64,000 bases of DNA from Massilia antarctica (GCF_015689335.1 NZ_CP065053.1:2108001-2172000); one strand, 5' to 3'; counted from the stretch's first letter, positions 43,638 to 52,808 are shown. The notes: generated from the sequence alone by a model not told the origin. Numbers and translations are program-made.

Positions 43638-45278
43638 ATGAACGAACTTGAGGGACTGACCGCGTTGATTGTCGAGCCGCATGCGGGCATGCGCGCGAGC
43701 ATCCACAACATGCTGACCCTGTGCGGGCTGACCAAGATCGACCACGCCGGCAGTTCCAACGCCGCCATCAAGCACCTGGGCCTGAAAACCTTCGACGTGG
43801 TGCTCTGCGAGTACGACCTCGACGGCGGCCAGGATGGCCAGCAATTGCTGGAAGACTTGCGCCACCATAAGCTGATGACCATGTCGACCATGTTCATCAT
43901 GGTCACCGCCGAAGGCAATTACAGCAAGGTGGTCAGCGCGGCCGAGCTGGCGCCCACCGATTACATCCTCAAGCCGTTCACCGCCGACCTGCTGCTCGAA
44001 CGCATCGGGCGCGCGCTCGACAAGCGCAATGTCTTCATGCCGGTCTATCAACTGATGGATGCGGGTAGCCAGCGCGAAGCGATCGAAGCGTGCGCCGACG
44101 GCATGCGCCTGCACCCGCGCTACGCGGTCGATTTCCTGCGCCTGCGCGCCGAGCTGCACATGTTCCTGGGCGAGCCGGAGCTGGCCGAGCCGATCTACCA
44201 GCAATTGTTCGACGCCAAGGCCATCGCCTGGGCCCGCCTCGGCCTGGCCAAGACCCTGTTCATGCGCGAACGTTTCGACGAGGCCAAGGAGATCCTGACG
44301 TCCCTGGTCGACAGCAACAAGAAATTTGTCGACGCCTATGACTGGCTGGCGCGCACGCATGCCGCCGTGGGCGAACTGGACAAGTCGCAAGCGGTCCTGA
44401 GCGACGCGGTGGCGGTCTCGCCCCACGCGGTGCGGCGCCTGCGCAAGCTGGGCGAGGTGGCGCTGGAAACGGGCGACACCGAGACCGCCGAAAAAATCCT
44501 CAAGCAAGTCGTGAGCAAGGCCAAGTATTCGACCTTCCGCGACCCGGAAGACCACGTCAAACTGGTCCAGACCCTGGTGAAAAAGGGCGATCCGGTGCAG
44601 GCGGCGGCCGTGATCCGGGACCTCGACAAGTCGCTGGGCGGGCAAAAGAACACGGCCGTGTGCAGCGCCATTTCCTCGGCCATGGTGCATGAGTACACCG
44701 GCAACGATGCACGCCTGGAAGAATCGCTCACGGCGGCGCTGGAAGGTTGCCGCCTCACCAGCGGCCTCTCGCCCGAGGTCAAGATGGAGCTCGCGCGCAA
44801 CTGTTTGCACAACAATATGGAGCAGGGCGCGGCCGACGTCATGAGCGAGGTGATGCGCAACGCGGCCAACGGCGCCGTCATGGCCAAGGCGATGGCGGTG
44901 TTCGAGCAGGCCGGGCGCACCGACCTGGCCCTGACGGTGGCGCACGAGAGCCGCCAGGCCGTGGTCGACCTGGTGGCGGCCGGCGCGGCCAAGGCCAACG
45001 AGGGCGACTACCGCGGTTCGGTCGAGCTGATGCTGGAGGCGGTCGGCAAGTTGCCGGACAATCCGCAAGTGGTGTTCAATGCCGCCGTCGCCGTGCTCAA
45101 GTGCCTGGAAAACGTTGGCTGGGACGAGCCCCTGGCCCAGCATGCGCTGGCGCTGATCGACAATGTGCGCCGGCTCGACCCCGTCAATCCGAAATTGCCG
45201 GCCCTGGCCGGCCTGCATCAGCAGATCCTGACCAAATACGACAAGGGCGCGCGCAGGAAAGCCGGCGCGCCCGCCTAA
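43638..45278 (+). CDS. Receiver-TPR protein with Glu at the phosphoacceptor position
   Basis: 546 residues. The N-terminal receiver-like domain (about 1-125) has ALIVEPHAG where two acidic residues are usual, and FDVVLCEYDLDGG where alignment puts Glu58 at the position of the phosphorylated Asp; the Lys of YILKPF is kept. The rest (about 140-540) is a chain of TPR-like hairpins (AELHMFLGEPELAEPIYQQL, RERFDEAKEILTSLV, GDTETAEKILKQVV). It looks like a pseudo-receiver locked in an active-like state that presents a protein-binding solenoid. Its gene ends 9 bases before the HDOD gene, so they are co-transcribed. TATACT near 43566 may be a -10 box. Confidence 0.85.
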   Translation: MNELEGLTALIVEPHAGMRASIHNMLTLCGLTKIDHAGSSNAAIKHLGLKTFDVVLCEYDLDGGQDGQQLLEDLRHHKLMTMSTMFIMVTAEGNYSKVVSAAELAPTDYILKPFTADLLLERIGRALDKRNVFMPVYQLMDAGSQREAIEACADGMRLHPRYAVDFLRLRAELHMFLGEPELAEPIYQQLFDAKAIAWARLGLAKTLFMRERFDEAKEILTSLVDSNKKFVDAYDWLARTHAAVGELDKSQAVLSDAVAVSPHAVRRLRKLGEVALETGDTETAEKILKQVVSKAKYSTFRDPEDHVKLVQTLVKKGDPVQAAAVIRDLDKSLGGQKNTAVCSAISSAMVHEYTGNDARLEESLTAALEGCRLTSGLSPEVKMELARNCLHNNMEQGAADVMSEVMRNAANGAVMAKAMAVFEQAGRTDLALTVAHESRQAVVDLVAAGAAKANEGDYRGSVELMLEAVGKLPDNPQVVFNAAVAVLKCLENVGWDEPLAQHALALIDNVRRLDPVNPKLPALAGLHQQILTKYDKGARRKAGAPA

Positions 45279-45287
45279 GCCTACCCC

Positions 45288-46844
45288 ATGTCCAGCGCTT
45301 CTCCTCCTTCCGCTTCTCCTTCCCACGCCGATGGCGACACCCGGCGCGTGCGCGCCTCCCTGATCCACAAGGTGTGCGGCGACGAAGACATGTTCGCCCT
45401 GGGCGCCTCGGTGGCGCGCGTGGTCGAGATGGCGTCTTCCGACGACGAGGGCACGCATGACCTGGCCTATTACGTGCTGTCGGACGTGGCCCTGACCCAG
45501 CGCATCCTGCGTCTGTCGAACACGCCGACCTACCGCACCAAGTCCGGCACCACGGTGACCACGATTTCGCGCGCCATCTCGCTGCTCGGCTTCGACAATG
45601 TGCGCACCACGGCGCTGGCGATGCTGCTGGTCGACGCCCTGTCCAACAGCGCCCATGCCAACAGCGTGCGGATCGAGCTCGAGGCGGCCCTGTGCGCCAG
45701 CCTGGTGGGGCGCGAAATGGCGCGCCACAGCGCTTACCAGGGCGCCGAGGAAGCCTCGATCGGGGCGCTGTTCAAGAACCTGGGGCCGCTGCTGGTGGCT
45801 TCGCACGAGCACGACCGCTACCGCGAGATCAATGCGCTGGTCAAGGGCGGCACCCACAGCGTGGGCCAGGCCTCGCAAATGATCCTGGGAGCGAGCTACG
45901 ATGCCCTGTCGCAGGCGGTGATGGCGGAGTGGAAGATTCCGGACGTGATCGTCCGCTCGCTCAGCCCGCTGCAGGCGGGGGCGCAGAAGGTGGCGATCAA
46001 CCGCGGCGAGTGGATGCGCCAGGTGGCGTCGTTCTCGATGGAAGTATCGCGCCTGCTGGGGCGTTCCGCCAGTCCGGCCGAGAGCCCGGAATTTCAGGCC
46101 TTGCAGCTGCGCTACGGGGTGGCGCTGAACCTGAGCGCCGACCAGATGAAGGCCTTGTTCGAGACGGTCCAGAACGAAATGACGACCTTGCTGCGCAGCA
46201 TGAACATGGAGCCGCAGCCGCGCGACGAGGAAACCTCCGATAGCGGCGGGCTGCCGAACGTGCTGTTGCTGGCCACCATGGACGCGGGCGGGGGCGCGGC
46301 GGGCGGGGCCCATCCGAGCGGCAAGCCGCACAATGCGCGCGAGCTGCTGCTGGCCGGGGTGCAGGATGTGACGCAGATGCGCGCCGCGGGCGACGCCAAG
46401 GTCAACGATGTCATCCTGGCGGTGCTGGAAACCCTGTACAAGAGCATGGGTTTCCGCTTCGCCACGGTGTGCCTGAAGGATGCCCGCAGCGGCCAGTACC
46501 GGGCGCGCCTGGCGTTCGGCGAAGACCATGCGCGGCGCCAGGCCGGCTTTGCCTTTCCCATGGGCGCGGCGCGCGACCTGTTCCACCTGTCCATGGAAAA
46601 CGATGCCGACCTGATGATCGCGGACGCCACCAGCCCCAAGATCCGCGACCTGGTGCCGCTCTGGCACCGGGCCCTGCTGCCGGACGCCAAAAGCTTCATC
46701 GTGCTGCCGCTGGTGGTGAGCAAGGTGCAGGTGGGCCTGTTCTATGCCGACCGCGCCGAGCTCGCGCCGGAGGGCGTGCCGCCCGATGAAACGTCCCTGA
46801 TCAAGGCCCTGAAAGGGCAGGTGCTGCTGGCGCTGGCGCCGTAG
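45288..46844 (+). CDS. HDOD-domain protein with C-terminal GAF-like domain
   Basis: 518 residues. The HDOD domain (about 25-225) has DVALTQRILRLSNTPTY, SRAISLLGFDNVRTTALAM and the position normally holding HD replaced by GALFKNLGPLLVASHEHD, so it is a non-catalytic HD relative, as is normal for HDOD. A Gly/Ala linker (GGGAAGGAHPSG) precedes a C-terminal GAF-like sensor region (about 370-515; YKSMGFRFATVCLKD, FIVLPLVVSKVQVGLFYADR). HDOD proteins act as scaffolds in c-di-GMP and two-component signalling. It is 9 bases after the REC-TPR gene. Target unknown. Confidence 0.9.
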   Translation: MSSASPPSASPSHADGDTRRVRASLIHKVCGDEDMFALGASVARVVEMASSDDEGTHDLAYYVLSDVALTQRILRLSNTPTYRTKSGTTVTTISRAISLLGFDNVRTTALAMLLVDALSNSAHANSVRIELEAALCASLVGREMARHSAYQGAEEASIGALFKNLGPLLVASHEHDRYREINALVKGGTHSVGQASQMILGASYDALSQAVMAEWKIPDVIVRSLSPLQAGAQKVAINRGEWMRQVASFSMEVSRLLGRSASPAESPEFQALQLRYGVALNLSADQMKALFETVQNEMTTLLRSMNMEPQPRDEETSDSGGLPNVLLLATMDAGGGAAGGAHPSGKPHNARELLLAGVQDVTQMRAAGDAKVNDVILAVLETLYKSMGFRFATVCLKDARSGQYRARLAFGEDHARRQAGFAFPMGAARDLFHLSMENDADLMIADATSPKIRDLVPLWHRALLPDAKSFIVLPLVVSKVQVGLFYADRAELAPEGVPPDETSLIKALKGQVLLALAP

Positions 46845-46900
46845 TAGCACGCTCCCGTTCCCCTATGTTCCCGGCCCCTCCGCGATTCCTGCCCCCCACC

Positions 46901-46976
46901 GTCATTCCTGCCCTCCCACCGTCATTCCCGCGCCCCAGCCGTCATTCCCGCGTGCGCGGGAATGACGGCTGGGGCG
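46901..46976. repeat. Three 20-bp repeats ending in a 22-bp perfect inverted repeat
   Basis: GTCATTCC starts at 46901, 46921 and 46941 (20-base period). The last copy forms a perfect 22-bp inverted repeat (46931-46952 with 46955-46976, two-base loop) whose arm ends CCGTCATTCCCGCG. The core is the same as the first arm of the palindromic elements at 50093 and 57088. Within the 332-base gap between the HDOD gene and tRNA-Tyr, the other contents are the two promoters listed separately. Confidence 0.85.
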
Positions 46977-47049
46977 GAGGAAGGGAGAGGAGGGAGAAAG
47001 CCATCACCCAGGCATCAAAAAAAGAATTTCACATTTTTTCGCCAAGCCC

Positions 47050-47079
47050 TTGCACATCCCGACTTCTTCCCGTTACAAT
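47050..47079 (+). promoter_or_regulatory. Upstream promoter of tRNA-Tyr/Gly/Thr-tuf
   Basis: TTGCAC (47050-47055), 18-base spacer, TACAAT (47074-47079), about 100 bases before tRNA-Tyr. Confidence 0.6.
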
Positions 47080-47133
47080 CACGCCCCGAAGCAAGACGTC
47101 AATGAGTTAGCAGAAAGCACCCTGCAAATATAA

Positions 47134-47162
47134 TTGACAGTAGATTGATCTTGCTTCATACT
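47134..47162 (+). promoter_or_regulatory. Proximal promoter of tRNA-Tyr/Gly/Thr-tuf
   Basis: Consensus TTGACA (47134-47139), 17-base spacer, CATACT (47157-47162). The expected transcription start is about 8 bases before tRNA-Tyr. Confidence 0.85.
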
Positions 47163-47176
47163 CTGCGGTTCCTCGC

Positions 47177-47261
<85 letters not shown>

Positions 47262-47302
47262 AGTTGTTGCAGAAGATGTTGTAGTCGGTGAAGTAGTAAC
47301 TC

Positions 47303-47376
47303 GCGGGTGTAGCTCAATGGTAGAGCAGAAGCCTTCCAAGCTTACGACGAGGGTTCGATTCCCTTCACCCGCTCCA
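47303..47376 (+). tRNA. tRNA-Gly(TCC)
   Basis: Acceptor stem GCGGGTG/CACCCGC, anticodon TCC at 47335-47337, T-loop GGTTCGATTCC, encoded CCA at 47374-47376. Confidence 0.97.
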
Positions 47377-47434
47377 GTGCTTCATGCAATGCGCGATCGG
47401 TGGCAGCAAGATCGCAAAATCGTAATACATAATC

Positions 47435-47509
<75 letters not shown>

Positions 47510-47603
47510 GAATTCAATGCTTCACGGCATACGCAACAGTCGCAGTATTCAATAGTTAGTCAGGCGCGTGCCTGGTCACACTCAAAATCGTTAGGAGTCT
47601 AAA

Positions 47604-48809
47604 ATGGCAAAAGGTAAATTCGAACGGACCAAGCCGCACGTCAACGTCGGTACCATCGGACACGTTGATCACGGCAAGACCACCCTGACGGCAGCTATCG
47701 CAACCGTTCTGTCGAAGAAATTCGGCGGCGAAGCAAAAGCATACGACCAGATCGATGCAGCACCAGAAGAAAAAGCGCGCGGCATCACCATCAACACCGC
47801 TCACGTCGAGTACGAAACGGCTAACCGCCACTACGCTCACGTTGACTGCCCAGGCCACGCCGATTACATCAAGAACATGATCACCGGCGCAGCACAGATG
47901 GACGGCGCGATCCTGGTTTGCTCCGCAGCTGACGGCCCAATGCCACAGACCCGCGAGCACATCTTGCTGGCACGCCAGGTTGGCGTTCCTTACATCATCG
48001 TGTTCCTGAACAAGTGCGACCTGGTCGACGACGCAGAACTGCTGGAACTGGTTGAAATGGAAGTGCGTGAGCTCTTGTCGAAATACGAGTTCCCAGGCGA
48101 CGACCTGCCAATCATCAAGGGTTCGGCACGTATGGCCCTCGAAGGCAACACCGGCGAAATGGGCGAAGTCGCGATCATGGCCCTGGCCGAAGCGCTGGAC
48201 ACCTACATCCCAACGCCAGAGCGCGCAATCGACGGCGCCTTCCTGATGCCTGTGGAAGACGTGTTCTCGATCTCGGGTCGCGGCACCGTTGTGACCGGCC
48301 GTATCGAGCGCGGTGTTGTTAAAGTCGGCGAAGAAATCGAAATCGTTGGCATCTCCGACACCGTCAAGACCACTTGCACCGGCGTGGAAATGTTCCGCAA
48401 GCTGCTGGACCAGGGTCAAGCTGGCGACAACGTCGGTCTGCTGCTGCGCGGCACCAAGCGTGAAGACGTACAGCGTGGTCAGGTTCTGGCGAAGCCAAAC
48501 TCGATCAAGCCGCACAATCACTTCACCGGTGAGATCTACGTCCTGTCGAAAGACGAAGGCGGCCGTCACACCCCGTTCTTCAACAACTATCGTCCACAGT
48601 TCTACTTCCGTACTACGGACGTGACTGGTTCGATCGAGTTGCCAGCGGACAAAGAAATGGTTATGCCAGGCGATAACGTGTCGATCACCGTCAAGCTGAT
48701 CAACCCGATCGCGATGGAAGAAGGCCTGCGTTTCGCGATCCGCGAAGGTGGCCGTACCGTTGGCGCAGGTGTTGTTGCAAAGATTCTCAGCGAAGTCGCT
48801 GGTAAGTAA
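47604..48809 (+). CDS. tuf: Elongation factor Tu
   Basis: 401 residues. A GTPase that brings aminoacyl-tRNA to the ribosome. G1 GHVDHGKT, switch-[14 protein letters not shown]3 DCPGH, G4 NKCD and G5 SAR are intact; domains 2 and 3 follow. GGAG lies a few bases before ATG 47604. It is co-transcribed with three tRNA genes from the promoters before tRNA-Tyr, the classical tufB arrangement. Codon use is strongly biased and unusual for this GC-rich sequence (many CCA, GCA, GTT), marking very high expression. A second tuf copy near rpsG-fusA is usual in this group but outside the window. Confidence 0.98.
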   Translation: MAKGKFERTKPHVNVGTIGHVDHGKTTLTAAIATVLSKKFGGEAKAYDQIDAAPEEKARGITINTAHVEYETANRHYAHVDCPGHADYIKNMITGAAQMDGAILVCSAADGPMPQTREHILLARQVGVPYIIVFLNKCDLVDDAELLELVEMEVRELLSKYEFPGDDLPIIKGSARMALEGNTGEMGEVAIMALAEALDTYIPTPERAIDGAFLMPVEDVFSISGRGTVVTGRIERGVVKVGEEIEIVGISDTVKTTCTGVEMFRKLLDQGQAGDNVGLLLRGTKREDVQRGQVLAKPNSIKPHNHFTGEIYVLSKDEGGRHTPFFNNYRPQFYFRTTDVTGSIELPADKEMVMPGDNVSITVKLINPIAMEEGLRFAIREGGRTVGAGVVAKILSEVAGK

Positions 48810-48862
48810 TTAGTTAGGGCGAGCCCGGACTCTCCGTCCGGCGCTCCGCCGAAATCAGCAGC

Positions 48863-48892
48863 TTGCCATCAGCGGCCGGACGATGGTATAAT
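48863..48892 (+). promoter_or_regulatory. Promoter of tRNA-Trp-secE-nusG
   Basis: TTGCCA (48863-48868), 18-base spacer, perfect TATAAT (48887-48892). The start is expected about 18 bases before tRNA-Trp. A CCGGAC/GTCCGG hairpin just upstream (about 48830) may end tuf transcription but has no T run. Confidence 0.85.
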
Positions 48893-48917
48893 TGCTGATT
48901 CCACTGAAGTTTTACGT

Positions 48918-48993
48918 AGGGACGTAGCTCAATTGGCAGAGCGTCGGTCTCCAAAACCGAAGGTTGGGGGTTCGATGCCCTCCGTCCCTGCCA
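48918..48993 (+). tRNA. tRNA-Trp(CCA)
   Basis: Acceptor stem AGGGACG/CGTCCCT, D-loop AATTGGCA, anticodon CCA at 48951-48953, T-loop GGTTCGATGCC, discriminator G, encoded CCA at 48991-48993. Confidence 0.97.
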
Positions 48994-49027
48994 CCGTTCT
49001 GGTGCAGGGCACCGAAAGTAAAAACGT

Positions 49028-49414
49028 ATGTCTAATCAATCCGTGCAAACCGTCAGCACGTCGAACGACAAGTTTAAAGTCGCGCTGGCAGTGGTTGCCG
49101 CGATTGCAGGGGTGATCGGGTTCTTCTACCTGAAGGGCCAAAGTAAACCAGCTTGGATGTGCGGTGCCGCACTCGCGGCTGGTTTAGTTTTTGCCGTCCT
49201 GCTTTTGTGGACCTCTTCCAATGGCCGTGATTTCTTGAATTTCGCCAAAGAGTCTGTGCGCGAGACCAAGAAAGTCGTTTGGCCCGCTCCCAAAGAAGCT
49301 ATGCAGATCACGGGTATCGTGTTTGCGTTTGTTACCGTCATGGCGCTGTTCCTGTGGGGCACGGACAAGATGCTTGAATTTTTGTTGTACGACGTGATCC
49401 TGGGTTGGAAATAA
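49028..49414 (+). CDS. secE: Preprotein translocase subunit SecE
   Basis: 128 residues, three TM helices as in E. coli SecE (about 17-35, 43-61, 95-115). The essential conserved cytosolic segment is [18 protein letters not shown] followed by the third helix ([16 protein letters not shown]). SecE clamps SecY in the inner-membrane SecYEG channel. The gene lies between tRNA-Trp and nusG, the invariant arrangement; nusG starts one base after its stop. The Shine-Dalgarno is weak (GAAAG), so translation may depend on high transcription. Confidence 0.97.
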   Translation: MSNQSVQTVSTSNDKFKVALAVVAAIAGVIGFFYLKGQSKPAWMCGAALAAGLVFAVLLLWTSSNGRDFLNFAKESVRETKKVVWPAPKEAMQITGIVFAFVTVMALFLWGTDKMLEFLLYDVILGWK

Positions 49415-49415
49415 C

Positions 49416-50090
49416 ATGAGCGAAAATGTGCAAGATGATGCGGCCGGCGAACCAGCGGTTGACGCTCCGGCGGCCGACGCTTCGGCGGCCGACGCATCGG
49501 TGCCGGGCGTAGACGCTCCGGCACAAGACGCTGGCGCAGCACTGAGCGTGCCAGTTAGCAACAAGCGCTGGTACGTTGTGCATGCTTATTCCGGCATGGA
49601 AAAAAGTGTCATGCGCGCACTGACCGAGAGAGTCGAGCGCGCCGGTATGCAAGATCAGTTCGGCCGCATCCTGGTGCCGGTCGAAGAAGTCGTTGAAGTC
49701 AAGAATGGCCAGAAGTCGGTCACCGAACGTCGTTTCTTCCCAGGCTATGTGCTGGTTGAAATGGAAATGACGGACGAGACCTGGCACTTGGTCAAGAACA
49801 CCAGCAAGGTCACCGGCTTTATTGGCGGTAAGTCGAACAAGCCGACGCCGATTCCCGCGCGCGAAATCGACAAGATCATGCAGCAGATGCAAGAAGGCAT
49901 CGAGAAGCCGCGCCCGAAAGTGCTGTACGAAGTGGGCGAGCAAGTGCGTATCAAGGATGGTCCGTTCACCGACTTCAACGGCAACGTCGAAGAAGTCAAT
50001 TACGAGAAATCCAAAGTGCGCGTCTCGGTTACCATCTTCGGTCGTGCAACGCCTGTCGAACTCGAGTTCGGCCAGGTCGAGAAAGTATAA
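49416..50090 (+). CDS. nusG: Transcription termination/antitermination factor NusG with N-terminal extension
   Basis: 224 residues against about 180 in E. coli. The NGN domain begins only near residue 50 ([16 protein letters not shown]) and includes [14 protein letters not shown]; the C-terminal KOW domain has [17 protein letters not shown] and the usual end [11 protein letters not shown]. NusG binds RNA polymerase clamp, Rho and S10, coupling transcription and translation. The first 47 residues are an Ala/Asp/Pro-rich acidic tail with repeated DAP/DAS units, not part of the family core. It overlaps nothing: secE ends one base before. A palindromic element follows the stop by two bases. Confidence 0.97.
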   Translation: MSENVQDDAAGEPAVDAPAADASAADASVPGVDAPAQDAGAALSVPVSNKRWYVVHAYSGMEKSVMRALTERVERAGMQDQFGRILVPVEEVVEVKNGQKSVTERRFFPGYVLVEMEMTDETWHLVKNTSKVTGFIGGKSNKPTPIPAREIDKIMQQMQEGIEKPRPKVLYEVGEQVRIKDGPFTDFNGNVEEVNYEKSKVRVSVTIFGRATPVELEFGQVEKV

Positions 50091-50092
50091 AA

Positions 50093-50176
50093 CGTCGTTC
50101 CCGCGCAGGCGGGAACCCAAGTTCGGCGCCGTAGTCTGCGCAGTGAACTTGGGCCCCCGCCTTCGCGGGGGCGACG
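50093..50176. repeat. Multi-arm palindromic element, copy 1 (nusG-rplK spacer)
   Basis: An outer stem CGTCG (50093-50097) / CGACG (50172-50176) encloses three arms: GTTCCCGC/GCGGGAAC (50097-50104, 50109-50116), CCCAAGTTC/GAACTTGGG (50116-50124, 50145-50153) and GCCCCCGC/GCGGGGGC (50153-50160, 50165-50172) with CTTC loop. A second copy lies at 57088-57164. Confidence 0.88.
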
Positions 50177-50284
50177 ATAGCGCCTAATCGGAGCGCCGCA
50201 GTCGTTTAGCGAAATCCGGTAAGAGGAGCCCTGCCATGATTGTACCGGCGGGGCGCTACTACTCAATCCAAGATAGGAGCCATC

Positions 50285-50716
50285 ATGGCAAAGAAAATCA
50301 TTGGTTTTATCAAGCTGCAAGTGCCAGCTGGTAAAGCAAACCCATCCCCACCGATTGGCCCAGCACTGGGTCAGCGCGGCCTGAACATCATGGAATTCTG
50401 CAAGGCGTTCAACGCCCAGACCCAGGGTCAAGAGCCAGGTATGCCAATTCCAGTCGTGATCACGGCGTTCGCGGACAAGTCCTTCACTTTCGTGATGAAG
50501 ACGCCTCCAGCGACTTACCTGATCAAGAAGTTCGCCGGCATCACCAAAGGTTCGCCAACGCCACATACCACCAAGGTAGGCAAGCTGACCCGCGCTCAAG
50601 CTGAAGAAATCGCTAAAATCAAACAGCCGGATCTGACCGCTGCCGACATGGATGCCGCAGTGCGCATCATCGCCGGTTCCGCTCGTTCGATCGGCATCAC
50701 GGTGGAGGGTCTGTAA
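50285..50716 (+). CDS. rplK: 50S ribosomal protein L11
   Basis: 143 residues from ATG 50285, preceded by AGGAG; an upstream open stretch is rejected because the conserved start is [17 protein letters not shown]11 with 23S rRNA forms the GTPase-associated centre. The thiostrepton-region Pro helix ([16 protein letters not shown]) and the C-terminal RNA-binding domain ([15 protein letters not shown], [11 protein letters not shown]) are present. The stop overlaps the rplA start by one base (TAATG). Autoregulation of rplK-rplA by L1 is known in other bacteria; a leader target was not identified here. Confidence 0.98.
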   Translation: MAKKIIGFIKLQVPAGKANPSPPIGPALGQRGLNIMEFCKAFNAQTQGQEPGMPIPVVITAFADKSFTFVMKTPPATYLIKKFAGITKGSPTPHTTKVGKLTRAQAEEIAKIKQPDLTAADMDAAVRIIAGSARSIGITVEGL

Positions 50717-51411
50717 TGGCTAAGCTGTCCAAACGCGTTAAAGCAATCAAAGCCAAAGTCGACCGTAACAAGTCCTACGGCTTCGACAATGCAGTCGCTC
50801 TGGTGAAAGAATTCGCCACCGCCAAGTTCAACGAATCGATCGACGTATCGGTTCAGCTGGGCGTGGATCCTAAGAAGTCGGATCAAGTCGTGCGCGGCTC
50901 CGTCGTTCTGCCAGCAGGCACCGGCAAGACCGTTCGCGTTGCAGTATTTGCAACCGGCGAAAAAGCCGAGCAAGCAAAAGCTGCCGGCGCCGACATCGTT
51001 GGTATGGAAGACCTGGCTGAGATGGTTAAAGCCGGCAACATGCCTTTCGATATCGTCATCGCTTCGCCAGATACCATGCGTATCGTCGGTACCCTGGGCC
51101 AGATCCTGGGACCACGCGGCTTGATGCCTAACCCGAAAGTCGGCACTGTTACTCCTGACGTCGCTACCGCCGTGAAAAACGCGAAAGCCGGCCAGGTTCA
51201 GTACCGTACCGACAAGGCAGGTATCATCCACGCAACGATCGGCCGTAAATCGTTCGCTGACGCTGACCTGAAAGCCAACCTGGTTGCGCTGATCGATGCT
51301 CTGAACAAGGCTAAGCCAGCCTCGTCGAAAGGTGTTTACCTGCGCAAGGTAGCCCTGTCGTCGACCATGGGCGCCGGCGTTCGCGTCGACCAGGGTTCCC
51401 TGGCTGCTTAA
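50716..51411 (+). CDS. rplA: 50S ribosomal protein L1
   Basis: 231 residues, standard length. Forms the L1 stalk that moves deacylated tRNA out of the E site and, in other bacteria, represses its own mRNA. Family segments: [35 protein letters not shown] in part, [33 protein letters not shown] and the closing [11 protein letters not shown]. Translationally coupled to rplK by a one-base overlap. The next 277 bases hold the leader of rplJ. Confidence 0.98.
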   Translation: MAKLSKRVKAIKAKVDRNKSYGFDNAVALVKEFATAKFNESIDVSVQLGVDPKKSDQVVRGSVVLPAGTGKTVRVAVFATGEKAEQAKAAGADIVGMEDLAEMVKAGNMPFDIVIASPDTMRIVGTLGQILGPRGLMPNPKVGTVTPDVATAVKNAKAGQVQYRTDKAGIIHATIGRKSFADADLKANLVALIDALNKAKPASSKGVYLRKVALSSTMGAGVRVDQGSLAA

Positions 51412-51429
51412 GTTTCGGCTTCAAGTACA

Positions 51430-51688
51430 AAATTAAGTCCATGGTGCAAACCGTGGCGACTCTTTGGGATGTCCGGGTGCAAGCCCGGGCAGACAATCAA
51501 AGACCGTTGGGCTGAAGGCAGCAGGCAGGCTGGAGGTTAATAGATCACCCAACGCAGATGGTGCACCCGAGCAAGTTTTGTTAGTCCCGCTGCGTGAATT
51601 CATCCGCTCAGTTGTACTTCTAAACGTCGGACGCCGTTGTTCGAACCGATGCAAGGCATTTGCCGCGCATCATTTTAGGAGGTTGACC
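51430..51688 (+). ncRNA. L10 (rplJ) leader, autoregulatory mRNA structure
   Basis: 277 bases between rplA and rplJ with no gene. Two hairpins share the same top: CCATGG/CCGTGG (51439-51456) and CCGGG/CCCGG within GTC/GAC (51471-51494), both with a GGTGCAA(A/G)CC apex. In other bacteria the L10-(L12) complex binds this leader and shuts down translation of rplJ-rplL. Position and structure fit; exact folding was not computed. AGGAGG at 51677-51682 serves rplJ. Confidence 0.65.
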
Positions 51689-52231
51689 GTGGGTCTCAAT
51701 CTGAATGACAAAAAGGCCGTCGTCGCCGAAGTTTCCGCAAAAGTAGCAACTGCGCAAACCATCGTCGTGGCCGAATATCGTGGCATCCAGGTTGGTCACT
51801 TGACGCAACTTCGTGCCAAAGCGCGTACCCAGGGTGTGTACCTGCGTGTTCTGAAGAACACGCTGGCTCGCAAATCCGTTGAAGGTACGCAGTTTGCTAA
51901 CCTGGCCGACTCGATGGTCGGTCCGTTGATCTACTCGATCTCGGATGATGCCGTTGCAGCAGCTAAAGTCATCGCTGACTTCGCTAAAACCAACGACAAA
52001 CTGGTTATTACCGCAGGTAACTACGCAGGCAAACAGCTGGATAAAGCAGCTGTTGTCGCGTTGGCAAGCATTCCTAGCCGTGAAGTCCTCATCTCCCAGA
52101 TCCTGGGCCTGATGCTGACGCCGGTGTCGAGCTTTGCACGTGGTCTGGCTGCCCTGGCAGCGAAAAAAGGCGAAGGCGCCGCTCCTGCAGAAGAAACTGC
52201 AGCAGCAGAAGAAGCCCCAGCAGCAGCGTAA
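51689..52231 (+). CDS. rplJ: 50S ribosomal protein L10
   Basis: 180 residues from GTG 51689, six bases after AGGAGG; the frame is open far upstream but that part is the untranslated leader, and TTG 51683 is too close to the ribosome binding site. L10 anchors the L7/L12 dimers to the ribosome. Typical sequence: [46 protein letters not shown]; the C-terminal helix that binds L12 ends in an Ala/Glu-rich tail ([13 protein letters not shown]). Followed by rplL after 108 bases. Confidence 0.97.
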   Translation: MGLNLNDKKAVVAEVSAKVATAQTIVVAEYRGIQVGHLTQLRAKARTQGVYLRVLKNTLARKSVEGTQFANLADSMVGPLIYSISDDAVAAAKVIADFAKTNDKLVITAGNYAGKQLDKAAVVALASIPSREVLISQILGLMLTPVSSFARGLAALAAKKGEGAAPAEETAAAEEAPAAA

Positions 52232-52339
52232 TCGTCCGCGATTACTTGCGCTTTTTTTAGTCAATACCAATCTATACAACGTATTAGAGGACATCGCTGC
52301 AAAGCGGCTCTGTCCTCCACAAAATAAATGGAGTTTCAA

Positions 52340-52714
52340 ATGGCAATCAGCAAAGACGACATCCTGGCAGCAGTTGGCGAAATGTCCGTAATGGACCTGA
52401 ACGACCTGGTCAAGGCATTCGAAGAAAAATTCGGCGTATCGGCAGCTGCAGTCGCAGTTGGCGGCGGCGCTGGTGCAGGTCCAGCGGTTGTTGCTGAAGA
52501 GCAGACCGAATTCAACCTGATCCTGGCTGATTTCGGCGCGAACAAAGTTGGCGTCATTAAAGCAGTTCGCGAAATCACCGGCCTCGGCTTGAAAGAAGCT
52601 AAAGACCTGGTCGATGGCGCACCAAAAACGGTGAAAGAAGCGATCTCGAAAGCTGACGCTGAAGCCGGCAAGAAAAAGCTGGAAGAAGCTGGCGCGAAAG
52701 CCGAAATCAAGTAA
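52340..52714 (+). CDS. rplL: 50S ribosomal protein L7/L12
   Basis: 124 residues from ATG 52340 (GGAG at 52330-52333). The N-terminal dimerisation part ([18 protein letters not shown]), Ala/Gly hinge ([16 protein letters not shown]) and C-terminal factor-binding domain ([38 protein letters not shown]) are complete. Several dimers per ribosome recruit translation GTPases. The Met of an upstream ATG at 52328 is rejected because the family begins MAISKDDI. Followed by an attenuator-like hairpin before rpoB. Confidence 0.98.
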   Translation: MAISKDDILAAVGEMSVMDLNDLVKAFEEKFGVSAAAVAVGGGAGAGPAVVAEEQTEFNLILADFGANKVGVIKAVREITGLGLKEAKDLVDGAPKTVKEAISKADAEAGKKKLEEAGAKAEIK

Positions 52715-52756
52715 TAGCAACAAAGCCTTATTTGGCGTTCAGTTCTGCGCCGGAGT

Positions 52757-52808
52757 CAAAGCTTGCGGTCCTCTCCCGAAAGGGGGAGGATGCGGCTTTG
52801 GCTCTTTT
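52757..52808 (+). terminator. rplL-rpoB intergenic hairpin (attenuator / processing site)
   Basis: CAAAGC/GCTTTG (52757-52762, 52795-52800) closes an inner stem TCCTCTCCC/GGGGGAGGA with a GAAA tetraloop (52778-52781), followed by a short T run (CTCTTTTG). E. coli has an attenuator and an RNase III site in the same place. It probably reduces rpoBC relative to ribosomal proteins. Confidence 0.75.

Noticed and set aside
43350..46850. Open frame of over 1100 codons antisense to the HD-GYP, REC-TPR and HDOD genes
   Set aside because: It spans three recognised genes and their gaps, with His/Arg/Gln-rich composition and no domain; a GC-bias shadow.
46901..46976. Possible CRISPR array (20-base periodic repeats)
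   Set aside because: Only three short units, no spacers of constant length, no cas genes; better explained as a palindromic repeat element.
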